Part shown: piece after piece, positions 33,832 to 43,089 of the stretch
Position numbering within the stretch: the stretch's first letter is position 1
Layout: each line of letters starts with the position of its first letter
Assembly (NCBI RefSeq): GCF_900113945.1
Contig: NZ_FORG01000006.1
Span: forward strand, 1-64,000
DNA length: 64,000 nucleotides
Direction of reading: 5' to 3'
Origin: Xenorhabdus mauleonii
Lineage (GTDB): Bacteria; Pseudomonadota; Gammaproteobacteria; Enterobacterales; Enterobacteriaceae
Notes under the pieces: generated by a model
What the model saw: the letters and a program-made list of their open reading frames with translations, nothing else
What the model was told of the DNA's origin: nothing
The model's database searches: none
Translations under genes and position numbers: made by a program

Positions 33832-35304
33832 TTATTGCTCCACCACTTTCGCGGTGCCAGACTCTTTTGCGCTCTCGGGCAATGGCCCCGGCCGCATGAT
33901 CTGATTAAAACTGTCTCTTATCTGGTTAACATCAATTGCCGCTTCATTTTTTGGTTGCAGCAGAATAAAAGAGATTTCTTGAGACAACATCTCCTGCATT
34001 TTTTTATTCAAAATCTGTGGCGTCAGGGAGGATAAAAACGACTGTCTTAAACGTCGGTATTGTTCCGGAGCGATGTCTATCACATTATTTTGTTGCGATA
34101 ACAGCCGCTGGTTAATCAACGAAGCGGTATCTGAACGGGCATACATGGCGTACACATGCTGGAGCTGCTTACGGTTTTGGTCATAAAGCTCATCAAACTG
34201 ATCTTGCGGCAGACCGTTTTCACGCAATGATGACAACTGGGAAGCCAGATAATGTGTGGAAGCCATCAGTTTATCTGCGGGAGCACTCAGGTTTAATGAG
34301 CAGTTCGCCCGTTGATAAATCACATGGCAATCCAAGCTCAGTTTCATCTGATTTTGTTTCTCTTTCAGCCCCAATTGCAGGTAGTGGAAAAGCGCTTCAC
34401 GTGCCAGATCGTTGAGCCAATACTGAGTCAGTGCCTTAGAGTCATTAATCGGAAACCAATTCAGATTCCAGATCAGAGACAAATTGTCCTGTTGGGCTTT
34501 ATCGCTTACAACACCGACGGTTGCTGCTTTCAGGGGCAATAATGTGGGAACCTGAACGGGTGTCTGCCGCTTGCCTGCCAATGGCGTGAATGTTTGATTG
34601 ATCCGCTCTGGCAATGTCCGGCTATCAACGTTACCCGCAATATATAAAGTCATTGCATCTGGGGTGTACCATTGCTGATAGAAATCTGCCACTTTCTTCA
34701 CATCCACGGGCATGGACAGCGGCCTTCCCGGATCATGCCCGATCAGGGTCGAGCCTTGCAGCCGCATACGCCATACCGGATCTTGGGTATCAGATGGAAA
34801 AGTTGTGACGAGGTTTCCGGAATCTTTCATGGCCTGCGCCAATGTCCTCTGCGTAAATACTGCTCCACCGGCAATATCGGATAACCAGATCAATGCATCT
34901 TGCAGCAGTTCAGGGCGGTTATTTGGCAGGCTCAGGCTATAGAGCGTGAAATCATATGAAACAATGGCGGGAGGAAAGGGGTTTTTGGTATCAATGACGT
35001 TGCGCCACAGGTTTTCAAGTTTTTGGGATGATAAATCTTTACTGCTGGATAAAACAATTTTCGGGATAAGATAGGTATAACCTTGTTGCTGTTTCTTCTC
35101 AGAGAGTGAGCCTGTCTTGACCAATAACCGCAACTGGATCCTGTCATTGGGCCGCTGTGGTGTTTGCAGGATCTCCCAACTGAATCCATTCTCAAGCTTA
35201 CCCTGTTGCCAGGCAGGATCGGGCTGCAAGGTTTCTGCTTGAGCCAGGCAAGTCATTGCCAGGAGCGTGCCACCAATAAGATATCCAATTTTGTTGCCCT
35301 GCAT
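33832..35304 (-). CDS. yhjJ: Periplasmic M16-family peptidase-like protein YhjJ
   Basis: The 490-residue protein has a signal peptide (AMTCLAQA) and matches E. coli YhjJ as I remember it (LQPDPAWQQG, TPQRPNDR, DFYQQWYTPDAMTLYIAGNVDSR, VDIAPEQYRRLRQ). It belongs to the M16 zinc-peptidase fold. The zinc-binding HxxEH is absent at its expected place, where the sequence reads GYTYLIPKIVL, so it is probably a non-catalytic member, as in E. coli. I start at ATG 35304 (M-Q-G-N-K) with GGTAGGGG upstream; a GTG two codons earlier is possible. It lies just after the truncated yhjK, as in the E. coli order with dctA missing. Confidence 0.92.
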   Translation of the reverse strand: MQGNKIGYLIGGTLLAMTCLAQAETLQPDPAWQQGKLENGFSWEILQTPQRPNDRIQLRLLVKTGSLSEKKQQQGYTYLIPKIVLSSSKDLSSQKLENLWRNVIDTKNPFPPAIVSYDFTLYSLSLPNNRPELLQDALIWLSDIAGGAVFTQRTLAQAMKDSGNLVTTFPSDTQDPVWRMRLQGSTLIGHDPGRPLSMPVDVKKVADFYQQWYTPDAMTLYIAGNVDSRTLPERINQTFTPLAGKRQTPVQVPTLLPLKAATVGVVSDKAQQDNLSLIWNLNWFPINDSKALTQYWLNDLAREALFHYLQLGLKEKQNQMKLSLDCHVIYQRANCSLNLSAPADKLMASTHYLASQLSSLRENGLPQDQFDELYDQNRKQLQHVYAMYARSDTASLINQRLLSQQNNVIDIAPEQYRRLRQSFLSSLTPQILNKKMQEMLSQEISFILLQPKNEAAIDVNQIRDSFNQIMRPGPLPESAKESGTAKVVEQ

Positions 35305-35397
35305 TCTCACTTACCCCTACCTGTTTAGTTTTATCCTTTACAACCTACGACAATGATAACGACATGAATATTACCATCGCACATGATGCCCGTCGCC

Positions 35398-35465
35398 TTT
35401 CAAGTTGCCTCGTTGTTGGCTGTATGTATTCCCTTGTCGTCTCAATGCAACTGGGAACCCATAGG
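35398..35465. repeat. Intergenic palindromic repeat, short variant, between yhjJ and yhjK
   Basis: It carries the words TTTCAAGTTGCCTCGTTG, TTGGCTGTAT, ATTCCCTTGTCGTCTC and ATGCAACT. The ends AGTTGC and GCAACT are complementary, so it can fold. It is the forward-sense match of 23950-24007 and is placed where the missing 3' half of yhjK would have been. Confidence 0.75.
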
Positions 35466-35494
35466 ATATAGACCATTATTCATCTTATAAGGTT

Positions 35495-36229
35495 TCATTT
35501 AGATGGCGTTTTCTGCTTCTTAACTTGCCGATTGTAGCCTTTTACCAGTAATCCCAACTCATCATCTTGATGGCCTTTAGGACAAGGCATTGGTGCTGGT
35601 GGCTGCTCTTTATTCAAAGGCGGTTCTTCATTCAACTCACGCGCAATATCGCGCAAAGGGTGTACGATAATGCGATTGACACACCAGCTTATCGCCACTG
35701 TCAGAATAAGTGCGAGCAATAAATAGGTCGTCAGCATTAATGCAAGTGTATTTAAGGCAAAGCGGTAGACCCTGTTGGAATCAACCTGCAAGATGAGATG
35801 CCCCTGTGATTCTACGGTTTTTGGCGATACGCCATAAACGTAGAGAGGAATATTGACCTCAACGGGAATGCCGAAAACCCGCTTCGCCAACTCCGGGATA
35901 GGCCGATGAGTGGCAAAATCCAAGCTCATGACCCGAACATTGTCAGACAATACCACATCTGCCCGCCCCAGAATGCCTGAAGTCTTAAGCCCGATTAATA
36001 GGGTTTTCGCCCTATTGAGATCTGAACTCAATAACGCGTCTGTCAAAGGAGCCTGAATCTGTGCAGCCGCATTATTAAGCTGGTTGATATAGTCATCTTT
36101 CCGTTGCTGCAACAAGTGCGATAACTGGATCGTGATGAAAATGGCAATGGTTACCAAAGTGACTCCTGTCACTGCGGCCATCTGTTTAATGGTTAGAGAA
36201 CGTTTGACACGCAATTTCATCTTATCCAA
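35495..36229 (-). CDS. YhjK/HmsP sensor half only: periplasmic sensor and HAMP, no GGDEF-EAL
   Basis: In E. coli, YhjK (PdeK) has an N-terminal membrane sensor, a HAMP domain, then degenerate GGDEF and active EAL domains that break down cyclic di-GMP. This 244-residue protein aligns by eye with the first part only: RSLTIKQMAAVTGVT, a first membrane helix, periplasmic segment (RADVVLSDN), second helix (LLLALILTVAISWCVNR), HAMP (IVHPLRDIARELNE) and HQDDELGLLVKGYNRQ. It then stops after a few Lys-rich residues. Downstream 180 bases hold a repeat and no GGDEF or EAL remnant. The protein could still sit in the membrane but cannot turn over the nucleotide. Whether it is expressed is unknown. Confidence 0.8.
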   Translation of the reverse strand: MDKMKLRVKRSLTIKQMAAVTGVTLVTIAIFITIQLSHLLQQRKDDYINQLNNAAAQIQAPLTDALLSSDLNRAKTLLIGLKTSGILGRADVVLSDNVRVMSLDFATHRPIPELAKRVFGIPVEVNIPLYVYGVSPKTVESQGHLILQVDSNRVYRFALNTLALMLTTYLLLALILTVAISWCVNRIIVHPLRDIARELNEEPPLNKEQPPAPMPCPKGHQDDELGLLVKGYNRQVKKQKTPSK

Positions 36230-36400
36230 ACCGATAATTGTAAAAAGACTGGTTACTGCACCTTAACAATGCGTCTGAGTATACTTGATTTTCTTTGCGG
36301 TCGTCTTATTTTGATGAATTCAAAATAGAAAAATGACCGGGATATAACGGTGATATGTACTAATATGACGACATAACGCTTTAATTTATTATATACCTGT

Positions 36401-36451
36401 CGTCTTTCCCGTTGCAGCTTGGTTAGCTGCGCTCACCCATCCCGGTCAGAT
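36401..36451. repeat. Partial intergenic repeat abutting the dppF stop
   Basis: CGTCTTTCCCGTTGCAG, then TTAGCTGCGCTCACCCATCCCGGTCA, match the left part of the long variant at 1278-1396. The right half is missing or replaced by the end of dppF at 36456. It is the only sequence feature in the 226 bases between dppF and yhjK. Confidence 0.55.
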
Positions 36452-36455
36452 GTAC

Positions 36456-37475
36456 TTAAATGGATACGCCTTCGTCCTGTTCGACCGCAAAACACGCGAT
36501 CCGATGCTCTCCATATTGCTTCAATTGAGGCTGGAATTGAGTACAGTGGCTGGATGCCCGACGACAACGGGCTGCAAAGGCACACCCAGGAGGTGGATTC
36601 ATTGGGCTGGGTAATTCCCCCGTCAACTTGATGCGCTCACGCCGCAATTCAGGGTTCAGGCGCGGAGTCGCAGACAGCAACGCCTGAGTATAAGGGTGTC
36701 GCGGGTTATTAAAAATCATCTCCTTATGACCTTTTTCTACGCAACGCCCCAAATACATTACCATCACTTCATCGGCAATATGTTCAACAACCGAAAGATC
36801 GTGGGATATAAAGACGTACGATAGTCCCAAGTCCTGCTGCAAGTCCATCATCAAATTCAAAACCTGCGCCCGCACTGAAACATCCAACGCAGAAACCGGT
36901 TCATCCGCAATCACAACATCCGGATTCAACATTAACCCACGAGCAATGGCAATCCGCTGGCGCTGACCACCGGAAAACATGTGCGGATAACGCGAATAAT
37001 GCTCTGCCTTTAATCCCACTTTTTCCATCATCTGCAAAACTTCTTTCTTGCGTTCGTCTGCCGTCAGTGAAGTATTAATCAGTAATGGCTCTTCCAGGAT
37101 CTGCCCCACTTTTTTGCGGGGATTCAAAGAGGCATAAGGGTTTTGAAATACAATTTGAATTTTCTGCCGACGCAGTTTTTCTGCCTCTTTATTGGGCACC
37201 AATAAATCTTGCCCCAGATAATAAAGTTCTCCGTCAGTCGGCTTCTCAATCATGGTCAGCAAACGGCCAAGTGTGGATTTTCCACATCCTGATTCCCCGA
37301 CAACTGCCAGTGTTTTGCCCTTTTCCAGCTCAAATGAAACCCCATCCAGCGCCTTGACCATACGTTCAGCAGAAAATACGCCCGTTTTCACCGGATAGTA
37401 TTTCTTTAACTCAATGGCTTTCAGCAAAGGCACCGTATGCTTTTTCTGTTCGCTGCTATTTTTTTGAGTGCTCAT
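36456..37475 (-). CDS. dppF: Dipeptide ABC transporter ATP-binding protein DppF
   Basis: This 339-residue ATPase has Walker [10 protein letters not shown], the LSGGQ-type signature [15 protein letters not shown], Walker [14 protein letters not shown], and the C-terminal oligopeptide-transporter cysteine-rich region ([17 protein letters not shown]). With DppD it powers import of di- and tripeptides through DppB/DppC. It overlaps dppD by four bases and is the last gene of the operon. In insects and nematodes, peptide import would be a main nutrient route; that is inference. Confidence 0.96.
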   Translation of the reverse strand: MSTQKNSSEQKKHTVPLLKAIELKKYYPVKTGVFSAERMVKALDGVSFELEKGKTLAVVGESGCGKSTLGRLLTMIEKPTDGELYYLGQDLLVPNKEAEKLRRQKIQIVFQNPYASLNPRKKVGQILEEPLLINTSLTADERKKEVLQMMEKVGLKAEHYSRYPHMFSGGQRQRIAIARGLMLNPDVVIADEPVSALDVSVRAQVLNLMMDLQQDLGLSYVFISHDLSVVEHIADEVMVMYLGRCVEKGHKEMIFNNPRHPYTQALLSATPRLNPELRRERIKLTGELPSPMNPPPGCAFAARCRRASSHCTQFQPQLKQYGEHRIACFAVEQDEGVSI

Positions 37476-38452
37476 ACTGTCGGCCTCCCCTCGTCATCCA
37501 GCGGCATGTGACATTTAACCTGATGCCCTCCTATTGACTGCAATGGAGGCTCTACCTGACGGCAATGCTCATTGGCATAAGGGCAACGGGGATTGAGCAG
37601 GCATCCGGTCGGGCGATCATATTTTCCGGGCACAACGCCCGGCAGGGATTCCAGACGGGATTTATTCGTTGCAAATTCCGGCAATGCCCGTAATAGTGCC
37701 TGCGTATAAGGGTGGCGGGGAGCACGGAAAATCTCCGTTCCTTTACCAATTTCGACGACCTGCCCGGCATACATCACAATGATATGGTGTGCCGCTTCTG
37801 CCACCAGCGCCAAATCATGGGTAATCAAAAGTAAGGCCATATTTTCTTGCTGCTGTAATTCCAACAGCAATTCGATGATCTGCGCCTGAATGGTGACATC
37901 CAATGCGGTTGTCGGTTCATCGGCAATCAGGAGTTTCGGACGACAAGCGATGGCCATAGCAATCATGACGCGCTGGCTCATCCCGCCCGATAATTGATGC
38001 GGATAAACATCCAGACGAGAAGCAGGATCAGGGATCCCCACGAGTGTTAGCAGATCAATCGCCCGTTGGTGCCGAGTTTTCCGATTGCCACCCTGATGGA
38101 TTTTCAACGCCTCCATAATCTGATAACCGACGGTGTAACACGGGTTAAGGCTGGTCATGGGATCTTGAAATATCATAGCCACTTCCGCACCAACCAACTG
38201 ACGGCGCTCTTTTTCTGAAATTTTCATCAAATCACGGCCATTAAACTCCAGTTTTTCAGCCATGACCCGACCCGGATAATCAATCAACCCCATAATTGCC
38301 AATGAGCTGACTGACTTCCCGGAGCCAGATTCTCCAACAACCCCGACAACCTCGCCCTGCTCAACACGGTAGCTGATACGGTCAACGGCGCGGAATGGCG
38401 CACTTTTTTCTCCGAAGTGCACCGATAATTGCTCTACATTCAACAATGCCAT
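37472..38452 (-). CDS. dppD: Dipeptide ABC transporter ATP-binding protein DppD
   Basis: The 326-residue protein starts [23 protein letters not shown], has Walker [10 protein letters not shown], signature [14 protein letters not shown], Walker [16 protein letters not shown], and the C-terminal cysteine motif [14 protein letters not shown]. It is the partner ATPase of DppF. Start and stop overlap or nearly touch the neighbours (four-base overlap with dppF, 12 bases after dppC), as in the E. coli operon. Confidence 0.96.
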   Translation of the reverse strand: MALLNVEQLSVHFGEKSAPFRAVDRISYRVEQGEVVGVVGESGSGKSVSSLAIMGLIDYPGRVMAEKLEFNGRDLMKISEKERRQLVGAEVAMIFQDPMTSLNPCYTVGYQIMEALKIHQGGNRKTRHQRAIDLLTLVGIPDPASRLDVYPHQLSGGMSQRVMIAMAIACRPKLLIADEPTTALDVTIQAQIIELLLELQQQENMALLLITHDLALVAEAAHHIIVMYAGQVVEIGKGTEIFRAPRHPYTQALLRALPEFATNKSRLESLPGVVPGKYDRPTGCLLNPRCPYANEHCRQVEPPLQSIGGHQVKCHMPLDDEGRPTV

Positions 38453-38464
38453 TTCACAATACCC

Positions 38465-39370
38465 CTACTGCTTGAGCTTGGGATCGAGTGCATCACGCAG
38501 CCCGTCCCCCATTAGGTTAAATGCCAGTACTGTCAGTAAGATAGCCAGTCCCGGAAAGGTCACAACCCACCATGCACTCTGGGCAAATTGCAAAACATCA
38601 GCCAGCATCGTGCCCCATTCTGGCGTCGGTGGCTGTGCTCCCATTCCTAAAAACCCAAGGGCAGCCATATCGAGGATGGCATTGGAAAAACCCAATGACG
38701 CTTGCACAATCAGCGGTGCAAAGCAGTTTGGCAAAATATTGATGAACATCTGACGCATGGCACCCGCACCAGCCACTTGAGAAGCAGTGACATAATCACG
38801 GTTAACTTCAACCAACACCGCCGCTCTCGTCAGGCGAATATAGTGCGGCAGGGCGACAAAAGTCAGGGCCAGTGATGCGTTGACGATTGACGGCCCAAAG
38901 ATTGCCACCAGCACTAATGCCAGCAACAGGCTTGGCAATGCCAGCATGATGTCGGCAATGCGCATGATGACAATATCCACTATGCCGCCGAAATAACCGG
39001 CCAGCACGCCCAATACGATGCCCATTATCAGTGACATCACCACAACCATGCAGCCAACCAACAATGAAAGGCGCGCACCATACATCAAGCGGGACAGAAT
39101 ATCGCGCCCGACGTCATCAGTACCGAGAATAAACTGCCAGCTTCCGCCATCCTGCCATACCGGAGGCGTCAGCAAAGCATCGCGGAACTGTTCGGCCGGG
39201 CCATGTGGTGCCAATACTCCCGCCAATAAGGCAACGAGCAGCATGATAATAATATAAATGAGGCCAGCAACTGCCCCTTTGTTACGTTTAAAGTAGTGCC
39301 AAAATTCCTGTATCGGCGTCATCAATTCTGGCGCACCCGATACTGCTGGCTCAGTTGTTTGAGTCATCAT
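38465..39370 (-). CDS. dppC: Dipeptide ABC transporter permease DppC
   Basis: The 301-residue inner-membrane permease has six membrane helices and the EAA-type loop (VNRDYVTASQVAGAGAMRQMFINILPN) that contacts the ATPases. It includes the GTDDVGRDILSRLMYGARLSLLVG segment typical of DppC/OppC. The start is the first of two adjacent ATGs with GGAG upstream. It forms the pore with DppB. Confidence 0.96.
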   Translation of the reverse strand: MMTQTTEPAVSGAPELMTPIQEFWHYFKRNKGAVAGLIYIIIMLLVALLAGVLAPHGPAEQFRDALLTPPVWQDGGSWQFILGTDDVGRDILSRLMYGARLSLLVGCMVVVMSLIMGIVLGVLAGYFGGIVDIVIMRIADIMLALPSLLLALVLVAIFGPSIVNASLALTFVALPHYIRLTRAAVLVEVNRDYVTASQVAGAGAMRQMFINILPNCFAPLIVQASLGFSNAILDMAALGFLGMGAQPPTPEWGTMLADVLQFAQSAWWVVTFPGLAILLTVLAFNLMGDGLRDALDPKLKQ

Positions 39371-39379
39371 GTGCTCCTA

Positions 39380-40396
39380 TTATTTATGACGAATGCGTGG
39401 ATTGACGATGCCGTACAGCAAATCGACGATCACGTTAACCAGAATGATCATGCTCGCCACCAGCAATACGCCGCCCTGCACAACGGGATAGTCGCGACGC
39501 TGCAAGGCTTCAACCAGCCACCGCCCCAGTCCCGGCCATGAAAAAATAGTTTCTGTCAAAATGGCTCCGGCCAGCGTCATCCCCACTTGCAAACCGATGA
39601 CCGTAACGACGGGCAATAAGGCGTTACGCAATGCATGAACGATAATGACACGGATACGGCTCAAGCCTTTCGCACGAGCAGTACGGATATAATCTTCACT
39701 CAGGACTTCCAGCATGGAAGAGCGGGTCATGCGCACAATGACCGCCAATGGAATGGTTCCCAGCACCACAGCAGGCAGGATCATATGCATCACAGCATCT
39801 TTAAAATCGCCCTCTTCACCCCAAAACAGCGTATCAATCAGCATAAAACCCGTCAGGGGATAACTGTCATCAAGGAAAACACTATCGCCTATCCGCCCAG
39901 ACACGGGTGTTAGATTTAATTGGACAGAGACCAGCATAATCAGCATGATCCCCCACCAAAAAATTGGCATGGAGTAACCGGTCAATGACACACCAATCGC
40001 GGTGTAATCAAAAATGGAGCCGCGCTTGACTGCCGCCAATACGCCAACCGGGATACCGACTGAGATAGCCAGTAACATCGCGCAGAAGCCTAATTCGAGA
40101 GTGGCCTTAAAGCGCGGAACAAATTCGTCCCATACTGGAATTCGGCTTTTTAAAGAAATGCCCAAATCACCATGCATTACTCCATTAACATAATGAAAGT
40201 ATTGCTCCCAGAGAGGCTTATCCAACCCCATTTCAGCCATTAATTGAGCGTGACGCTCAGCAGAAATACCGCGTTCCCCTGCCATAATCAGCACCGGGTC
40301 ACCGGGGATCATATGTACAAAAGCGAAAGTCAGCAGCGTAATGCCAATAAACGTCGGGATCACCAACCCCAGACGTCGGAGGATAAATTGCAGCAT
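39380..40396 (-). CDS. dppB: Dipeptide ABC transporter permease DppB
   Basis: At 338 residues this matches E. coli DppB almost exactly in length. Key segments are LQFILRRLGLVIPTFIGITL at the start, the HMIPGDPVLIMAGERG loop, the EAA loop (EDYIRTARAKGLSRIRVIIVHALRNALLPV) and the C-terminal IVNPRIRHK. It is the other half of the inner-membrane pore. It lies 145 bases after dppA with a strong hairpin in between, which fits lower expression of the pore than of the binding protein. Confidence 0.97.
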   Translation of the reverse strand: MLQFILRRLGLVIPTFIGITLLTFAFVHMIPGDPVLIMAGERGISAERHAQLMAEMGLDKPLWEQYFHYVNGVMHGDLGISLKSRIPVWDEFVPRFKATLELGFCAMLLAISVGIPVGVLAAVKRGSIFDYTAIGVSLTGYSMPIFWWGIMLIMLVSVQLNLTPVSGRIGDSVFLDDSYPLTGFMLIDTLFWGEEGDFKDAVMHMILPAVVLGTIPLAVIVRMTRSSMLEVLSEDYIRTARAKGLSRIRVIIVHALRNALLPVVTVIGLQVGMTLAGAILTETIFSWPGLGRWLVEALQRRDYPVVQGGVLLVASMIILVNVIVDLLYGIVNPRIRHK

Positions 40397-40485
40397 ATCC
40401 TGAATTCTCTTTTTAAATACCAGTCACGGCTCTTGAGGCCGTTTGGTGTAATGCCTGATTTGACTTGCCCATTAAAGAAGCGAAA

Positions 40486-40514
40486 CCATCCCCACAGAAA
40501 AATCTGGGGGATGG
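40486..40514 (-). other. Intercistronic hairpin between dppA and dppB
   Basis: Arms CCATCCCCACAG (40486-40497) and TCTGGGGGATGG (40503-40514) pair around five A residues with one mismatch. No U tract follows in the leftward sense. Such hairpins protect the upstream message and reduce read-through, so DppA is made in excess of the permease. Confidence 0.7.
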
Positions 40515-40541
40515 ACAATCACAACAGCTCAACAGCAAGAG

Positions 40542-42155
40542 TTATTTTTCGAGATCAACGTGGTAAAAGAGGTGTTTGCCGAGCGGATCGACCACATAGC
40601 CTTTCACTTCTTTACGGATAGGTTCGTAAACCGTCGAGTGGGCAATCATCAATGCAGGGACTTGCTCATGCATTACCACCTGAGCTTGCTTATAAAGATC
40701 CGTTCGTTTATTGATATCAGTGGATTCACGGGCTGCAACGATAAGATCTTCAAGTGGCTTGTAGCACCATTTTGAATAGTTGGAACCCTGCTCTTTGGCT
40801 GTACAACTAAACAGTGGAGTAAAGAAATTATCAGGATCACCATTATCCCCTGTCCATCCCATCATGACGGTTTTCGGCTCTCCGTCTTTGGCACGTTTCA
40901 GGTATTCTCCCCACTCGTAGCTGACGATTTTTGCTTTAACACCAATTTTCGCCCAGTCAGCTTGGATCATTTCCGCCATGCGACGGGCATTTGGGTTATA
41001 CGGACGCTGTATTGGCATAGCCCACAAATCCGTTTCAAAACCATTCGGGAAGCCTGCTTCTTTCAACAATTCCTTCGCCTTGGAGGGATCATAGCCGTAA
41101 TCTTTAATGTCATTGTTGTAACTCCACATTGTAGGGGGAATCAGGTTTTTCGCTTTTTGCCCTGCGCCCTGATACACCGCTTCAATGATGGCGTCTTTAT
41201 TCGTAGCCAGTACCAATGCCTGACGCACTTTCAGGTTATCCATAGGAGGCTTAGAGACATTGAATGCGAGGTAACCGATGTTCAAGCCCGCCTGCTCTTT
41301 CAGGACAATATCTTTATCCTGCTTCATGCGCGCAATATCGGCCGGGTTTGGATACGGCATCACCTGACATTCATTTTTCTGCAATTTTGCATAGCGAACA
41401 GAAGCATCAGGAGTAATGGAGAAAACCAGACGATCAATTTTCGCGGGTCCTTCCCAATAATCTTTGAATGCCTTGTAGAGAATGCGAGAGTCTTTCTGAT
41501 ATTGCTGTAGTTGGAACGGGCCTGTACCAATCGGATTCAGGTCAACTTTCTCCGGTGTACCAGCCTTCATCATGACATCGGCATACTCTTTGGAAAGAAT
41601 TGAAGCGAAATCCATTGCCAAATTAGCCAGGAAAGGAGATTCAGGGCGGGTTAACACAAAGCGAACAGTATAGTCGTCCACTTTTTCTATTTTGCTGATG
41701 ATATTCCCCATATCCATGCCAATAAAGAATTCATAGCCGCCGCCAGACACTTTATGGTAAGGATTGTTTTTATCTTTCTGACGCATAAAAGAAAAAATAA
41801 TATCATCGGCATTGAAATCACGTGTTGGTTTGAAATCTTTACTACTCTGCCATTTCACGCCTTTACGCAAATAAAATGTATAGCTTTTGCCATCCTCACT
41901 GACTTCCCACCGTTCAGACAGGCTAGGGATAACCTCTGTTGTCCCTAATTTGAAATCCACCAGCCGACTATAAATGGGTCTGGCCGTGGCATCGAAAGTT
42001 GTCCCAGTCGTAAATAACTGTGGGTTGAATCCTTCAGGGGAACCTTCAGAACAGTAAACCAGCGTTTTAGCCTGAATGCTGGCAGTTACAGCCAAAGCGA
42101 TAAGGCCGACGCCCAGTTTCAAAAAGCTGGACTGTTTTTTTTTGGAGATTGCCAT
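40542..42155 (-). CDS. dppA: Periplasmic dipeptide-binding protein DppA
   Basis: The 537-residue solute-binding protein has a signal peptide (ending TASIQA/KTLVYC), the SBP_bac_5 signature (YTFYLRKGVKW) and GTGPFQL, GYLAFN and WTGDNGDPDNFF segments of DppA. It delivers dipeptides to the DppBCDF pore and in E. coli also haem to it. It is the first gene of the leftward operon; the promoter must lie in 42156-42720. A tRNA-Pro gene is beyond it, as in E. coli where proK holds that place. Confidence 0.97.
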   Translation of the reverse strand: MAISKKKQSSFLKLGVGLIALAVTASIQAKTLVYCSEGSPEGFNPQLFTTGTTFDATARPIYSRLVDFKLGTTEVIPSLSERWEVSEDGKSYTFYLRKGVKWQSSKDFKPTRDFNADDIIFSFMRQKDKNNPYHKVSGGGYEFFIGMDMGNIISKIEKVDDYTVRFVLTRPESPFLANLAMDFASILSKEYADVMMKAGTPEKVDLNPIGTGPFQLQQYQKDSRILYKAFKDYWEGPAKIDRLVFSITPDASVRYAKLQKNECQVMPYPNPADIARMKQDKDIVLKEQAGLNIGYLAFNVSKPPMDNLKVRQALVLATNKDAIIEAVYQGAGQKAKNLIPPTMWSYNNDIKDYGYDPSKAKELLKEAGFPNGFETDLWAMPIQRPYNPNARRMAEMIQADWAKIGVKAKIVSYEWGEYLKRAKDGEPKTVMMGWTGDNGDPDNFFTPLFSCTAKEQGSNYSKWCYKPLEDLIVAARESTDINKRTDLYKQAQVVMHEQVPALMIAHSTVYEPIRKEVKGYVVDPLGKHLFYHVDLEK

Positions 42156-42720
42156 TACTTAAGCTCCGTTTGTTATGTTTATTGTGTTTCAGCCAGCCCA
42201 GAGTTTTCTTCCTAAATGCCACTGTCCCAGCTTGTTTTATAGTTTTTCGTTTATCAATTAATCAATTGTTATGCCTAACGTCAACATAAGCACACATTGC
42301 ATCACGAACATAAGAAGAACATAAAATTAAAGAATTATTAACAAACTTGGTTAAAAAACATGACAACAAGCACATTAAGTAGACAATACAACCAAATAAT
42401 CGGCAAATAAGCAGAATTAATATCTAATAATGATATTTTCTAATTTGTGACCAAATACGTAAATAATAGACAGGGAAGCTTACAAAAAAGGTGGGGGAAC
42501 ATATGATTCGAGGAACATTCTTTCTGTATAACTGTTTTAAATATAACCAGTTAAAGAGAAAGTTATCACGTCCTTTATTAAATCCACTATTTTATTCATT
42601 AATTTATTTTATAGAAAATTAAAAGCAGAACTCAGTAAGAATGATAAAAAAATGATAGGGAGTACCTTTTACTTTTTTATAAGGGCAAAGCTTATAAAAA
42701 AAATAAAAATGCCACATACG
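42156..42720. promoter_or_regulatory. Gene-free region upstream of dppA
   Basis: About 565 AT-rich bases lie between dppA and the tRNA terminator. They should carry the dppA promoter and a long 5' untranslated leader (dppA is a classic GcvB small-RNA target in other enterobacteria). I see no gene and could not pick out a sure -10/-35 pair. Confidence 0.45.
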
Positions 42721-42746
42721 AAAAAACCCCGCTCATAAGAGCGGGG
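42721..42746 (-). terminator. Terminator of the tRNA-Pro gene
   Basis: Arms CCCCGCTC / GAGCGGGG (42727-42734, 42739-42746) with ATAA loop are followed leftward by six U residues (42721-42726). It starts about 11 bases after the tRNA 3' CCA. Confidence 0.92.
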
Positions 42747-42757
42747 TTTCAGAATGC

Positions 42758-42834
42758 TGGTCGGCGAGAGAGGATTCGAACCTCCGACCCACTGGTCCCA
42801 AACCAGTTGCGCTACCAAGCTGCGCTACTCGCCG
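42758..42834 (-). tRNA. proM: tRNA-Pro(UGG)
   Basis: A 77-nucleotide cloverleaf is read on the minus strand. It has the acceptor stem CGGCGAG / CTCGCCG, encoded 3' ACCA, D arm with AGCGCAG, anticodon stem ACTGG / CCAGT around loop TTTGGGA giving anticodon TGG, and T arm GTTCGAATC. It reads all four proline codons with modification. The sequence looks essentially the same as E. coli proM. In E. coli the tRNA next to dppA is proK (CGG), so either the locus differs or the anticodon has shifted. Confidence 0.97.
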
Positions 42835-43089
42835 AAAACGAAGCGCATCTTACTGCCAGCGTCGCAAGCCGTCAATACCTTTTTAAAGATAAGTGTTTAA
42901 TTGGCGAGAATACAACCATAATACATACCATGACCTATCTGATTAGGTAAGCCATTAAGATGTTATTCATGAAATTTGTTTTCGTCAAAGAACGCCACCC
43001 GATATTTGGTGACATCAATCTAGCTGTGATGTATAACAAATTTTGTTCAATTTATTAACAATATCCAACTTAAATATAGGTTGATGAAT

